Assembly: GCA_031266315.1 (NCBI GenBank) | Contig: JAISBG010000063.1 | Span: 1-5,874 of the forward strand | Source of the DNA: Planctomycetaceae bacterium | GTDB lineage: Bacteria; Planctomycetota; Planctomycetia; Pirellulales; Thermoguttaceae | Length of the DNA: 5,874 bases | Direction of reading: 5' to 3' | Shown: piece by piece, positions 1-5,714 of the stretch | How positions within the stretch are numbered: position 1 is the stretch's first letter | Layout: each line of letters starts with the position of its first letter | The notes under the pieces: generated by a model | What the model saw: only the letters and a program-made list of their open reading frames with translations | Databases searched by the model: none | Told to the model about the DNA's origin: nothing | Translations under genes and position numbers: made by a program

Positions 1-938
1 GTCAAATCATTGCCGGGAACAGTGAACGAAATATCGGTTCGTTCTTCCTGCCCGATATTTTGAACAATCATATCGGTTGCGATTTTCGCTTCGGCAATAC
101 ACGCAAAAAGCCGCATGGCATTGCCCGGCTTATCGGGAACTCCAACCAATGTCAGCCGCGCTTCGTTTTTGGCAATCGCCGCACCGGCAACCGGCGCGTT
201 ACTTTCCGGTGTTGCAACAATCAACGAGCCGGGTGTATCGGTAAAACTGCTCCGAACATGAACCGTAACACCAAATTTCTTGGCAAACTCAATTGACCGG
301 CTGTGCATTACGCCGGCACCGAGACTTGCCAGTTCGAGCATTTCGTCATAACTAATTTGCGCAACTTTTCGTGCTTCCGCCAAAAGTCGCGGATCGGTTG
401 TGTACACACCATCAACATCAGTGTAGATTTCACATTCATCAGCACCAAGTGCCGCCGCCAATGCCACCGCCGAAGTATCACTCCCGCCGCGTCCCAATGT
501 TGTAATATTCCCGTCGTCATCAATCCCTTGAAAACCCGCCGCGATAACAATTTTACCGGCATCAAGAGCCGTCTTCATACGGTCGGTTGAAATGGATCGG
601 ATGCGTGCTTTGGTGTGCGAACTATCAGTTTTGATACCAATTTGAGCACCGGTCATACTAACCGCTTTGTAACCAAGCGACTCCAACGCAATTGCCATGA
701 GTGCAATCGTAACTTGTTCACCGGAAGACATGAGCATATCCATTTCACGATGAGAAGGACGATCCGTGATTTCTTTGGCAAGTGAAACAAGTTGATCGGT
801 CGTTTTGCCCATCGCGCTGACAACAACAACAACCTGATTTCCCGCTTGCGCCGCACGAATCGCCTTACGAGCGGCTCCAAGAATTTTTTGAGTATCGGCA
901 ACACTTGTTCCGCCGAATTTTTGAACAATAAGCGGCAT
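1..938 (-). CDS. lysC: Aspartate kinase, N-terminal 312 residues (truncated by window edge)
   Basis: This enzyme phosphorylates L-aspartate with ATP, the first step towards lysine, threonine, methionine and diaminopimelate, in the cytoplasm. Translation of the minus strand from the ATG at 938 gives an uninterrupted frame to the left edge. Visible motifs are KFGGTSV at residues 7-13 (ATP/aspartate site), MSSGEQV at 70-76, GFQG at 135-138, [11 protein letters not shown] at 147-157, and [15 protein letters not shown] at 170-184. [21 protein letters not shown] at 195-215 is the usual linker into the regulatory part. A first ACT domain begins near residue 260 ([13 protein letters not shown]) and includes DMIVQNI at 289-295. 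Monofunctional aspartokinases are about 405 residues, so roughly 95 residues, mostly the second ACT domain, lie outside the window. No homoserine dehydrogenase part can be seen. The start is fixed by the family N-terminus; no clear Shine-Dalgarno site precedes it. It reads in the same direction as epmA but 405 bp away, so it is probably transcribed separately. Family assignment is very secure. Confidence 0.96.
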   Translation of the reverse strand, partial: MPLIVQKFGGTSVADTQKILGAARKAIRAAQAGNQVVVVVSAMGKTTDQLVSLAKEITDRPSHREMDMLMSSGEQVTIALMAIALESLGYKAVSMTGAQIGIKTDSSHTKARIRSISTDRMKTALDAGKIVIAAGFQGIDDDGNITTLGRGGSDTSAVALAAALGADECEIYTDVDGVYTTDPRLLAEARKVAQISYDEMLELASLGAGVMHSRSIEFAKKFGVTVHVRSSFTDTPGSLIVATPESNAPVAGAAIAKNEARLTLVGVPDKPGNAMRLFACIAEAKIATDMIVQNIGQEERTDISFTVPGNDL

Positions 939-1010
939 GATACGGCTTTAAAAAGTAAAAATAAAAGAAAACAACAGTTGACTATCGAAACAATACGGAT
1001 AACGGTTAAA

Positions 1011-1038
1011 AGAATACCAGATTACCCAAAATTGACAA
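1011..1038 (-). promoter_or_regulatory. Candidate sigma-70-type promoter for lysC
   Basis: On the minus strand, TTGTCA (1038-1033, 5 of 6 to TTGACA) is followed after 16 bp by TATTCT (1016-1011, 4 of 6 to TATAAT). Transcription would begin near 1004 and give a leader of about 65 nt before the lysC ATG. It lies just lysC-proximal of repeat copy A, so the repeat would be outside the transcript. Motif match only; alternatives within this AT-rich stretch are possible. Confidence 0.35.
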
Positions 1039-1060
1039 GTCCTCTATTGTTAGCGGAGAG

Positions 1061-1290
1061 TTTTCTGATTCTACCGTATTAGGTGTTTCCCGCCAGAATA
1101 GTAAAATAATAAGTAATATTTCTTTCATAGGCAATCATGAGGTGGGCAACCTTTCGCTGAAAGGTTGCGTTGGCGTTAGCCAACAGTGAACCAGATTAAC
1201 GACGGCAAATGGTGCTGCCTTCCGCTTTGGAGTCAATGCAAACTCTACCGGCGCAACCGCCCAGCGGACTTTTTGATAAATTGCCCACCT
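1061..1290 (+). repeat. Dispersed structured repeat, copy A (core 1140-1290)
   Basis: This is the first of three copies of a non-coding repeat and fills most of the gap between lysC and epmA. It opens with the terminal sequence TTTTCTGATTCTACC...ATTAGGTGTTTCC (1061-1090). An AT-rich arm shared with copy C follows, then a 151-bp core running from AGGTGGGCAA (1140-1149) to its exact inverse complement TTGCCCACCT (1281-1290). Inside the core are a 10-bp hairpin with loop GCT (1146-1168), directly adjoining a 6-bp hairpin GTTGGC-gtta-GCCAAC (1169-1184), and GGCG-caac-CGCC (1250-1261). Unlike copy C, no right-hand terminal repeat is seen before the epmA stop, so this copy appears truncated on that side. 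It contains no plausible gene. It may serve as a 3' structure for epmA mRNA, but that is only inferred from position. Confidence 0.85.
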
Positions 1291-1343
1291 TTTTTCACCT
1301 TTGTTTATTTTTGTTTTCGGTTGGCAACCAGATTGCGAAACGA

Positions 1344-2321
1344 TTAGCAGGTTTCAATTGGAAAAGGTAAGACATCATCAATAGAGTTGGCATGGAGCAG
1401 CACCATCAGCAAACGGTCAACACCTAGTGCCGTACCGCATGATGCCGGAAGTCCTAATTCCATTGCCGTCAGCAATCGACTCTCAATCGGTAACTCCCGA
1501 CGTTTTGCCGCAAGACGTTGCCGAAGATTTTTACGGAAACGTTGGCGAAGTTCGGTGGCGTCCAGCAATTCGTGATAGCCGTTGGCAATTTCGATTCCGT
1601 TCAAAAACAGTTCATACCGCTCACTCACCGCAACCGTTCCCAGCGTGTCGGTAATAATTCGTGTTTGCGCCAACTGAGATTGTGTTGCCGGAAAATCGTA
1701 CACGATAACCGATTGAAGATTCGGCTGGACAAGTTCCGAAAACAATAAATCAATCCAATCTTCTATTTCCGTTGTTTCCGTCAACGAATCGGGATAAGGA
1801 ATATGTTGCCGAACCGCAACCTCCCGACATTCAACCGCCGTAACCCGATGAGGATTCACGCCCGTGTATTGCTGGAAAATATCCCCAAAAGAACAATAAA
1901 CAACCTCCGGCAACGTTTTATCAATATCAATAAACCGAATCAGTTCGGCTAACAAGTTCATACCCGCCTGATAGTTGTCGCCAACCCGATACCATTCGAG
2001 CATTGTAAATTCGACATTGTGAAATTGCCCCCGATCCCCTTGCCGAAACACCGTTCCAATTTCGTAAATCGCCTCCATGCCCGCACTCAAAAGCCGTTTC
2101 ATTGCAAATTCCGGCGATGTCCGAAGATAATACGTCTGACCGCCATGTTGTGTTGGCGGAAACGAAGAATCGGTTACCGCAATCGGTTCTACGTGTTGAT
2201 CAACAACCGTGTCCGCCGAAAGTACCGGCGTTTGAACCTCAACAAAATTCCGCTCCCGAAAAAAACAACGAAGACGATAAAGTTGTTCCGACCGATAACG
2301 AAGATTTTCCAGCAATCCCAT
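1344..2321 (-). CDS. epmA: EF-P--(R)-beta-lysine ligase (EpmA / GenX / PoxA)
   Basis: This is a truncated class II lysyl-tRNA synthetase paralogue that attaches lysine or (R)-beta-lysine to a conserved lysine of elongation factor P, which helps ribosomes through polyproline stretches. The 325-residue length equals that of E. coli EpmA, and the anticodon-binding domain of true LysRS is absent: the protein begins directly in the catalytic core. Visible are RTSPEFAMKRLL (67-78), motif 2 as YEIGTVFRQGDRGQFHNVEF (86-105) followed by TMLEWYR, ERYELFLNGIEIANGYHEL (234-252), and motif 3 as GTALGVDRLLM (296-306). Ala298 sits where LysRS has glycine, the change associated with EpmA substrate choice. 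The ATG at 2321 is used because an in-frame TGA lies two codons upstream; a weak AGAGA precedes it. No efp or epmB is in the window. Inverted repeat copies A and B lie on its two sides. It is unlikely to be LysRS itself because of the missing N-terminal domain. Confidence 0.95.
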   Translation of the reverse strand: MGLLENLRYRSEQLYRLRCFFRERNFVEVQTPVLSADTVVDQHVEPIAVTDSSFPPTQHGGQTYYLRTSPEFAMKRLLSAGMEAIYEIGTVFRQGDRGQFHNVEFTMLEWYRVGDNYQAGMNLLAELIRFIDIDKTLPEVVYCSFGDIFQQYTGVNPHRVTAVECREVAVRQHIPYPDSLTETTEIEDWIDLLFSELVQPNLQSVIVYDFPATQSQLAQTRIITDTLGTVAVSERYELFLNGIEIANGYHELLDATELRQRFRKNLRQRLAAKRRELPIESRLLTAMELGLPASCGTALGVDRLLMVLLHANSIDDVLPFPIETC

Positions 2322-2414
2322 AATTCAATCTCTGTAAAGAATACACAAAAAATAGTTTCCGAACATCTCTAAAAATATATTTTTATCTCATGTTCCGCCC
2401 CGTAGTTAAAAAAG

Positions 2415-2624
2415 AGGTGGGCTATTTATCAAAAAGCCCGCTGGGCGGTCGCGCCGGTTGAGTTTTACTCGCCTCCAAAACGGAAGGCAACACAATTTAT
2501 CGTCGTTAATCTAATTCACTGTCGGCTATCGCCGACGCAACCTTTTAGCAAAAGGTTGCCCACCTAATGATTGCTCATTTTTAACAAAAATTCCAGCAGT
2601 GGGAAACACCTAATCCGGTAGAAT
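2415..2624 (-). repeat. Dispersed structured repeat, copy B, inverted (core 2415-2565)
   Basis: This is the second copy, in the opposite orientation to copies A and C, upstream of the epmA start. Its 151-bp core runs from AGGTGGGC (2415-2422) to TTGCCCACCT (2556-2565). It has the same hairpins: GTCGGC-tatc-GCCGAC (2521-2536), GCAACCTTTT-agc-AAAAGGTTGC (2537-2559) and GGCG-gtcg-CGCC (2444-2455). The outer arm reaches 2624 with the shared GGAAACACCTAATCCGG sequence. The AT-rich part between core and end is more divergent than between A and C. The far end towards epmA lacks a recognisable terminal repeat. Relative to C, the sequence is clearly homologous but not identical, so it is an old duplication rather than a recent assembly duplicate. 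Confidence 0.85.
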
Positions 2625-2659
2625 TAGCACTTTCTGATTCTACCGGATTAGGTGTTTCC
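2602..2659. repeat. Perfect palindrome with 23-bp arms at the B/C junction
   Basis: The left arm at 2602-2624 and right arm at 2637-2659 are exact inverse complements, separated by a 12-nt spacer at 2625-2636. Each arm starts or ends with GGAAACACC / GGTGTTTCC. The arms are the facing ends of repeat copies B and C. Such a structure could extrude as a cruciform or form a strong RNA hairpin if transcribed. The arms match exactly, while the cores of B and C differ at many positions. Confidence 0.9.
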
Positions 2660-2924
2660 AACCGGAATCGTCAAATAATAGGTAATATTTCATAGGTAAT
2701 CATCAGGTGGGCGACCTTTCGCTGAAAGGTCGCGTCGGCGATAGCCGACTGTGAACCAGATTAACGACGGCAAATGGTTTGCCTTCCGTTTTGGAGTCGA
2801 GTAAGCCTCCAACCGGCGCAAGCGCCCAGCGGGCTTTTTGATAAATAGCCCATCACTTTTCGTGTGTTTCGTGTTTAAAACGAACTTTTTAATGCTTGAA
2901 CACCTAATCCGATAAAATCAGAAA
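2631..2924 (+). mobile_element. MITE-like element, repeat copy C with terminal inverted repeats (core 2705-2855)
   Basis: This is the most complete copy, about 294 bp. The left end, TTTCTGATTCTACCGG then ATTAGGTGTT (2631-2656), is matched in inverse at 2899-2924 with two mismatches over 26 bp. Between them is the 151-bp core from AGGTGGGC (2705-2712) to AGCCCATC (2847-2854, one mismatch to the inverse of the start). Hairpins are GCGACCTTTC-gct-GAAAGGTCGC (2711-2733), GTCGGC-gata-GCCGAC (2734-2749), GGCAAA-tgg-TTTGCC and GGCG-caag-CGCC (2815-2826). A short GCCC-agc-GGGC followed by TTTTT resembles a weak terminator in the plus direction. No coding capacity is seen, so if mobile it would depend on a transposase elsewhere. 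I could not identify a target-site duplication. The IS family is not recognised. The element ends about 15 bp before the promoter of the gene at 3059. Confidence 0.65.
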
Positions 2925-2940
2925 ATTTTTTGTTTTCTTG

Positions 2941-2969
2941 TTGGAAAAAAAATTTTTACAGATTATAAT
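2941..2969 (+). promoter_or_regulatory. Sigma-70-type promoter for the 3059-5515 transcription unit
   Basis: TTGGAA (2941-2946, 4 of 6 to consensus) is followed after exactly 17 bp by a perfect TATAAT (2964-2969). The predicted start of transcription near 2976 gives a leader of about 83 nt and places the upstream GTG at 2978 almost at the 5' end of the message. This argues that the ATG at 3059 is the true start. The promoter lies just outside the right terminal repeat of element C. Confidence 0.65.
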
Positions 2970-3008
2970 AGTGGATTGTGAAAAATTTATTTTTGTTTTC
3001 CGTCTTGT

Positions 3009-3027
3009 CCAGAACGAGTCGTTCTGG
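3009..3027 (+). promoter_or_regulatory. 19-bp dyad in the leader (possible operator or RNA hairpin)
   Basis: CCAGAAC (3009-3015) and GTTCTGG (3021-3027) are perfect inverse complements around GAGTC. The dyad lies in the predicted 5' leader, about 40 bp downstream of the -10 box and about 20 bp before the Shine-Dalgarno site of the next gene. It could be a regulator's operator or a leader hairpin; the sequence alone cannot distinguish them. It would be inside the coding frame if the GTG at 2978 were used. Confidence 0.4.
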
Positions 3028-3046
3028 GATGGATACCCCATTTGAT

Positions 3047-3050
3047 AGGA
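3047..3050 (+). promoter_or_regulatory. Shine-Dalgarno site deciding the 3059 start
   Basis: AGGA, in the context GATAGGA, ends 8 nt before the ATG at 3059. The alternative upstream GTG (2978) and ATG (3029, residue 18 of the longer frame) have no comparable site. This is the main sequence reason, with the promoter position, for the shorter protein. Confidence 0.55.
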
Positions 3051-3058
3051 AACTGGTC

Positions 3059-4615
3059 ATGAGCGAAAAAATGACTCCATCTGATGAAGTTTCAACTGTT
3101 GATGAAGTTGAAAACCTTCCGGTTAGCGATGATTATGATCCGGCACTGGAAAATATCCGCAAGAAATTTTCAATCCGGCAATTTATGCGTGATGCGCCAA
3201 GTGTTGTGTTTAGTCTGGCAATTCATGGTATTGTGCTACTCATTCTTGCCATCTGTTATCTTCCGGCAATTGTTGATTTCCGACCCGATTTGACGGCAAA
3301 TCTGGAAGATTTGGGCGAAATCGAAGATGTTGATATTTTTGAAGAAGAACCTGTCGAAATCAATCTCGACGAAACGAACGATGTTACGGCAATTGATACG
3401 ACAGTGGAAACCATAGCAACCGAAATGAATATTTCGGAAACAACAGCACCGGAAATTGCAACCTCCGATCTCGGTAATATTTTGGCTCCTGATACTTTAA
3501 TCTCCAAAATGGGCGGTTCCGGCGATCTTGGCGGTCGGAAAAACAAAGGTACTGCGGTTGCCAGCGGCGGCGGTTCTGAAGCCAGTGAAAAATCGGTTGC
3601 CGGAGGTCTCCAGTGGATTGCTGAACACCAACTTCCCAATGGTGCCTGGTCTTATACCCAATTGAGAAATCCCAATTGTCGTGGAAAATGCAAGGATTCG
3701 CCGATGGATACGGCAAACAAATCGTATATTTCCGCAACCGCAATGGCATTGCTTCCCATGCTCGGTTGCGGGATTACGCACAAAGAAGGTAAATTCAAAA
3801 AAGAAGTAAAAGCCGGTCTCGATTATATTACCAGCAATTATCAGGTGAGACCCGAAGGAATTATTCTTGCCGAAAAAGGTTCGACTCCGGTGATGTATCA
3901 TCAAGGTTTGACCACAATTGTTGTTTGCGAAGCCGCCGCAATGACTCGTGATAAAAATCTCGAAAAAATCGCGCAAGGTGCCATTAATTATATTGTTTGG
4001 GCGCAAGACCCTGTTGGCGGCGGTTGGCGTTATTCTCCCAAACAACCGGGGGATACTTCAGGAATGGGTTGGAATTTTATGGCATTAAAAAGTGCGCAAA
4101 TGGCGTACCTTAATGTTCCTCCCAGAACAATTCGCGGAGCAAAACATTTTCTCGATAATGTTGTTGGTATTGAGGGCGGAGCGAAATACGGTTACGAAAG
4201 TGCTAAAGACGGACCGAGAATCAGTTTGACGCCCATCGGGTTGTTGGGACAAATGTATATGGGTTGGAAATCCGACCATCCGTCCTTAATTAAAGGAACC
4301 GATTATGTTTCACAAACAGGACCGCAACTAAATAATATTTATTACTGTTATTACGCCACACAGGTATTGCACCATGTTGGCGGCGAAAAATGGGATAAAT
4401 GGAATAAACGTATCCGCGATGAACTTATCAAACGTCAAGCGACGGAAGGTCACGAAAAAGGAAGTTGGTCAACCGATATTGGCGGAGGTTTGGTGGGCGG
4501 TTCCGGCGGTCGTCTGACCTGTACCGCGTTCGCAACAATGATTCTGGAAGTTTATTACCGGCATCTCCCGCTCTACCGAAAAACAACAACGGTTGACGCT
4601 TTTCCGTTGGATTAA
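3059..4615 (+). CDS. Membrane-anchored squalene-cyclase-like (prenyltransferase/squalene oxidase repeat) protein with TonB-like helix
   Basis: The protein has 518 residues from this ATG; the frame stays open to a GTG at 2978 (545 residues). In order it has a charged cytoplasmic N-terminus (1-45) and one membrane helix (about 46-72, APSVVFSLAIHGIVLLILAI). An acidic Glu/Asp/Thr-rich linker (about 73-150) and a Gly/Ser-rich hinge (about 151-180) follow. The rest is squalene-cyclase-type alpha/alpha-toroid repeats, recognisable from GGLQWIAEHQLPNGAWSY (182-199), GAINYIVWAQDPVGGGWRYS (307-326) and the SWSTDIGGG region (469-477). The DxDD acid motif of real squalene-hopene cyclases is not seen, so a scaffold, carbohydrate-binding or peptide-binding role is more likely than terpene cyclisation. 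A CRGKC motif lies at 207-211. The helix has SxxxH (Ser52, His56) as in TonB, so the toroid would face the periplasm and may be driven by an ExbB/ExbD-type motor. This family is common in Planctomycetota, with no settled function. A deacetylase follows 51 bp downstream. Confidence 0.88.
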   Translation: MSEKMTPSDEVSTVDEVENLPVSDDYDPALENIRKKFSIRQFMRDAPSVVFSLAIHGIVLLILAICYLPAIVDFRPDLTANLEDLGEIEDVDIFEEEPVEINLDETNDVTAIDTTVETIATEMNISETTAPEIATSDLGNILAPDTLISKMGGSGDLGGRKNKGTAVASGGGSEASEKSVAGGLQWIAEHQLPNGAWSYTQLRNPNCRGKCKDSPMDTANKSYISATAMALLPMLGCGITHKEGKFKKEVKAGLDYITSNYQVRPEGIILAEKGSTPVMYHQGLTTIVVCEAAAMTRDKNLEKIAQGAINYIVWAQDPVGGGWRYSPKQPGDTSGMGWNFMALKSAQMAYLNVPPRTIRGAKHFLDNVVGIEGGAKYGYESAKDGPRISLTPIGLLGQMYMGWKSDHPSLIKGTDYVSQTGPQLNNIYYCYYATQVLHHVGGEKWDKWNKRIRDELIKRQATEGHEKGSWSTDIGGGLVGGSGGRLTCTAFATMILEVYYRHLPLYRKTTTVDAFPLD

Positions 4616-4666
4616 GTTTTTCTGTTACAGTTCTTGCGAATTTACCGGACTAGGTTTGATTTTGTT

Positions 4667-5515
4667 ATGAACATGTTCAATGCTTTTTCAGTTGATGTGG
4701 AAGATTATTATCAGGTGGGAGCGTTTTCCGGTATCATTTCGCCGAATGATTGGGATTCGCGGGAATCGCGGGTTGTTGCCAATATTCAAAAAATACTTGA
4801 TATTCTTGACGCCGGTTCAAAACCGGTAAGCGGAACATTTTTTGTACTTGGTTGGATTGCGGAACGGTTTCCCTTTTTGGTTCGTGAAATTGCCAATCGA
4901 GGTCATGAAATAGCGTCGCATGGTTTTATGCATCAATTAGTGTACGAAATGACGGAAACGGAATTTCGAAACGATGTCCGCCGAACACGGTTGTTGTTAC
5001 AGGAACAATCCGGTCAACCGGTAATCGGTTATCGCGCTCCCAGTTTTTCCATTGTTAAACGAACACCTTGGGCGCACCGTATTCTGGTGGAGGAAGGTTA
5101 TTGTTACGACAGCAGTGTTTTTCCGATTCATCACGATTTGCACGGCAATGCGGATGCTCCGCTTGAAATTCACGATATAACAACAGAATCGGGAATAATC
5201 CGTGAATTTCCTCCGGCGGTTGTTCGGCGGTTGGGACAAAACATACCGACAGGCGGCGGCGGTTATTTTCGGTTTTTTCCTTATTTTATAACAGCTCACT
5301 GGCTCCGTTCGATCAACGCTTCCGGCAAACCGTTTGTGTTTTACATTCATCCTTGGGAGGTTGACCCGAAACAACCGCGAATCCCCAACGCTCCACTAAA
5401 GAGCCGTTTCCGGCATTACCTAAACTTGCACCGAACCGAATCACGCCTAAAACTTCTGCTCAACAATTTCAATTTCGTACCAATTCGAAAAGTGTTGAAA
5501 CTTGAATCCTTGTAA
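4667..5515 (+). CDS. Polysaccharide deacetylase, NodB fold with DUF3473 (PEP-CTERM/XrtA-locus subfamily type)
   Basis: This is a predicted metal-dependent carbohydrate esterase family 4 enzyme that removes N-acetyl groups from a polysaccharide, 282 residues from this start. FSVDVEDYYQV at 8-18 supplies the catalytic and metal-binding acids (Asp10, Asp13), SHGFMH at 84-89 gives the metal-binding His85 and His89, and GYRAPSFS at 121-128 is motif 3. PTGGGGYFRFFP (194-205), FYIHPWEVDPKQPR (226-239) and the HRTESRLKLLL tail (255-265) are hallmarks of the DUF3473 subfamily, typically found in exosortase/PEP-CTERM exopolysaccharide loci. No signal peptide is seen. The frame opens at a TTG (4634), but the family normally begins a few residues before SVDVEDY, so ATG 4667 is preferred; ATG 4673 is also possible. 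Shine-Dalgarno support is weak for all. It is probably co-transcribed with the preceding gene, with no terminator in the 51-bp gap. No other exosortase or exopolysaccharide gene is in the window, so the substrate is unknown. Confidence 0.92.
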   Translation: MNMFNAFSVDVEDYYQVGAFSGIISPNDWDSRESRVVANIQKILDILDAGSKPVSGTFFVLGWIAERFPFLVREIANRGHEIASHGFMHQLVYEMTETEFRNDVRRTRLLLQEQSGQPVIGYRAPSFSIVKRTPWAHRILVEEGYCYDSSVFPIHHDLHGNADAPLEIHDITTESGIIREFPPAVVRRLGQNIPTGGGGYFRFFPYFITAHWLRSINASGKPFVFYIHPWEVDPKQPRIPNAPLKSRFRHYLNLHRTESRLKLLLNNFNFVPIRKVLKLESL

Positions 5516-5528
5516 TTATTCAGTGGAA

Positions 5529-5556
5529 TTTTGAGAAAAATTTATTTTTCTCAAAA
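5529..5556 (+). terminator. AT-rich inverted repeat after the deacetylase gene, possible terminator
   Basis: TTTTGAGAAAAA (5529-5540) and TTTTTCTCAAAA (5545-5556) are perfect 12-bp inverse complements around TTTA, starting 14 nt after the stop codon. The stem has only two G-C pairs and is not followed by a T-run on the plus strand, so as an intrinsic terminator it is weak. The position fits the end of the 3059-5515 unit. It could instead be a protein-binding dyad. Confidence 0.45.
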
Positions 5557-5563
5557 AATTATT

Positions 5564-5587
5564 AAGAAGAAAAAAATTTTTCCTCTT
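5564..5587. repeat. Second AT-rich inverted repeat, one mismatch
   Basis: AAGAAGAAAAA (5564-5574) faces TTTTTCCTCTT (5577-5587) around AA, with one mismatch in 11 pairs. It follows the first inverted repeat by 7 bp and overlaps the start of the next -35 box by two bases. It may add to termination (the right arm supplies Ts) or act as an upstream element for the following promoter. Confidence 0.4.
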
Positions 5588-5614
5588 GATTTCTGACTCG
5601 GTATCGCGTAAACT
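5586..5614 (+). promoter_or_regulatory. Candidate promoter for the small ORF at 5715
   Basis: TTGATT (5586-5591, 4 of 6) is followed after 17 bp by TAAACT (5609-5614, 4 of 6). Initiation near 5621 would give a leader of about 94 nt containing the hairpin at 5644-5667. The order of stop, inverted repeat, promoter, leader and strong ribosome site supports an independent transcript. Confidence 0.4.
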
Positions 5615-5643
5615 ATGAATCTCATTCAATGGCGATACCTCTT

Positions 5644-5667
5644 TTTACCGTATTGTTTTGCGGTAAA
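5644..5667 (+). promoter_or_regulatory. Leader hairpin upstream of the small ORF
   Basis: TTTACCG (5644-5650) pairs perfectly with CGGTAAA (5661-5667) around a 10-nt loop, TATTGTTTTG. It sits in the predicted leader, ending 34 nt before the Shine-Dalgarno site, so it should not block ribosome binding. It could stabilise the 5' end or be regulatory; there is no match to a riboswitch class I recognise. Confidence 0.35.
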
Positions 5668-5714
5668 TGTCTCGCAATTATTTCAATAAACCTTATAAAA
5701 TAAGGAACATAACG

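Noticed and set aside
792..1082. Plus-strand open frame running from inside lysC into the non-coding gap
   Set aside because: Most of it is antisense to the lysC N-terminus and the rest crosses the promoter region; there is no ribosome site and no known motif.
1344..2321. Lysyl-tRNA synthetase (lysS)
   Set aside because: It lacks the N-terminal anticodon-binding domain and has Ala298 in motif 3, both as in EpmA.
2826..2838. Intrinsic terminator inside repeat copy C (GCCC-agc-GGGC then TTTTT)
   Set aside because: The stem is only 4 bp and is broken in copy A by a G-to-A change, so it is noted within the repeat and not called as a terminator.
1140..2855. CRISPR array
   Set aside because: Only three copies, of about 150 bp, in mixed orientation and with irregular spacing; none of the short regular repeat-spacer order of CRISPR.
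2978..3058. N-terminal extension of the toroid protein from a GTG at 2978
   Set aside because: The GTG falls almost at the predicted transcription start, has no Shine-Dalgarno site, and the extension contains the leader dyad. ATG 3059 has AGGA at 8-nt spacing. The longer form cannot be excluded.
3256..4045. Long minus-strand open frames opposite the toroid gene
   Set aside because: They overlap a well-supported gene in full, have no recognisable domain, and their composition is that expected from the opposite strand of a real coding region.
4634..4666. TTG start for the deacetylase
   Set aside because: The family usually begins just before SVDVEDY; the 11 extra residues match nothing familiar and have no good ribosome site.
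5667..5714. Upstream ATG at 5667 for the small ORF
   Set aside because: It has no ribosome site and its first base is part of a perfect hairpin arm, whereas ATG 5715 has AAGGA at 8-nt spacing.
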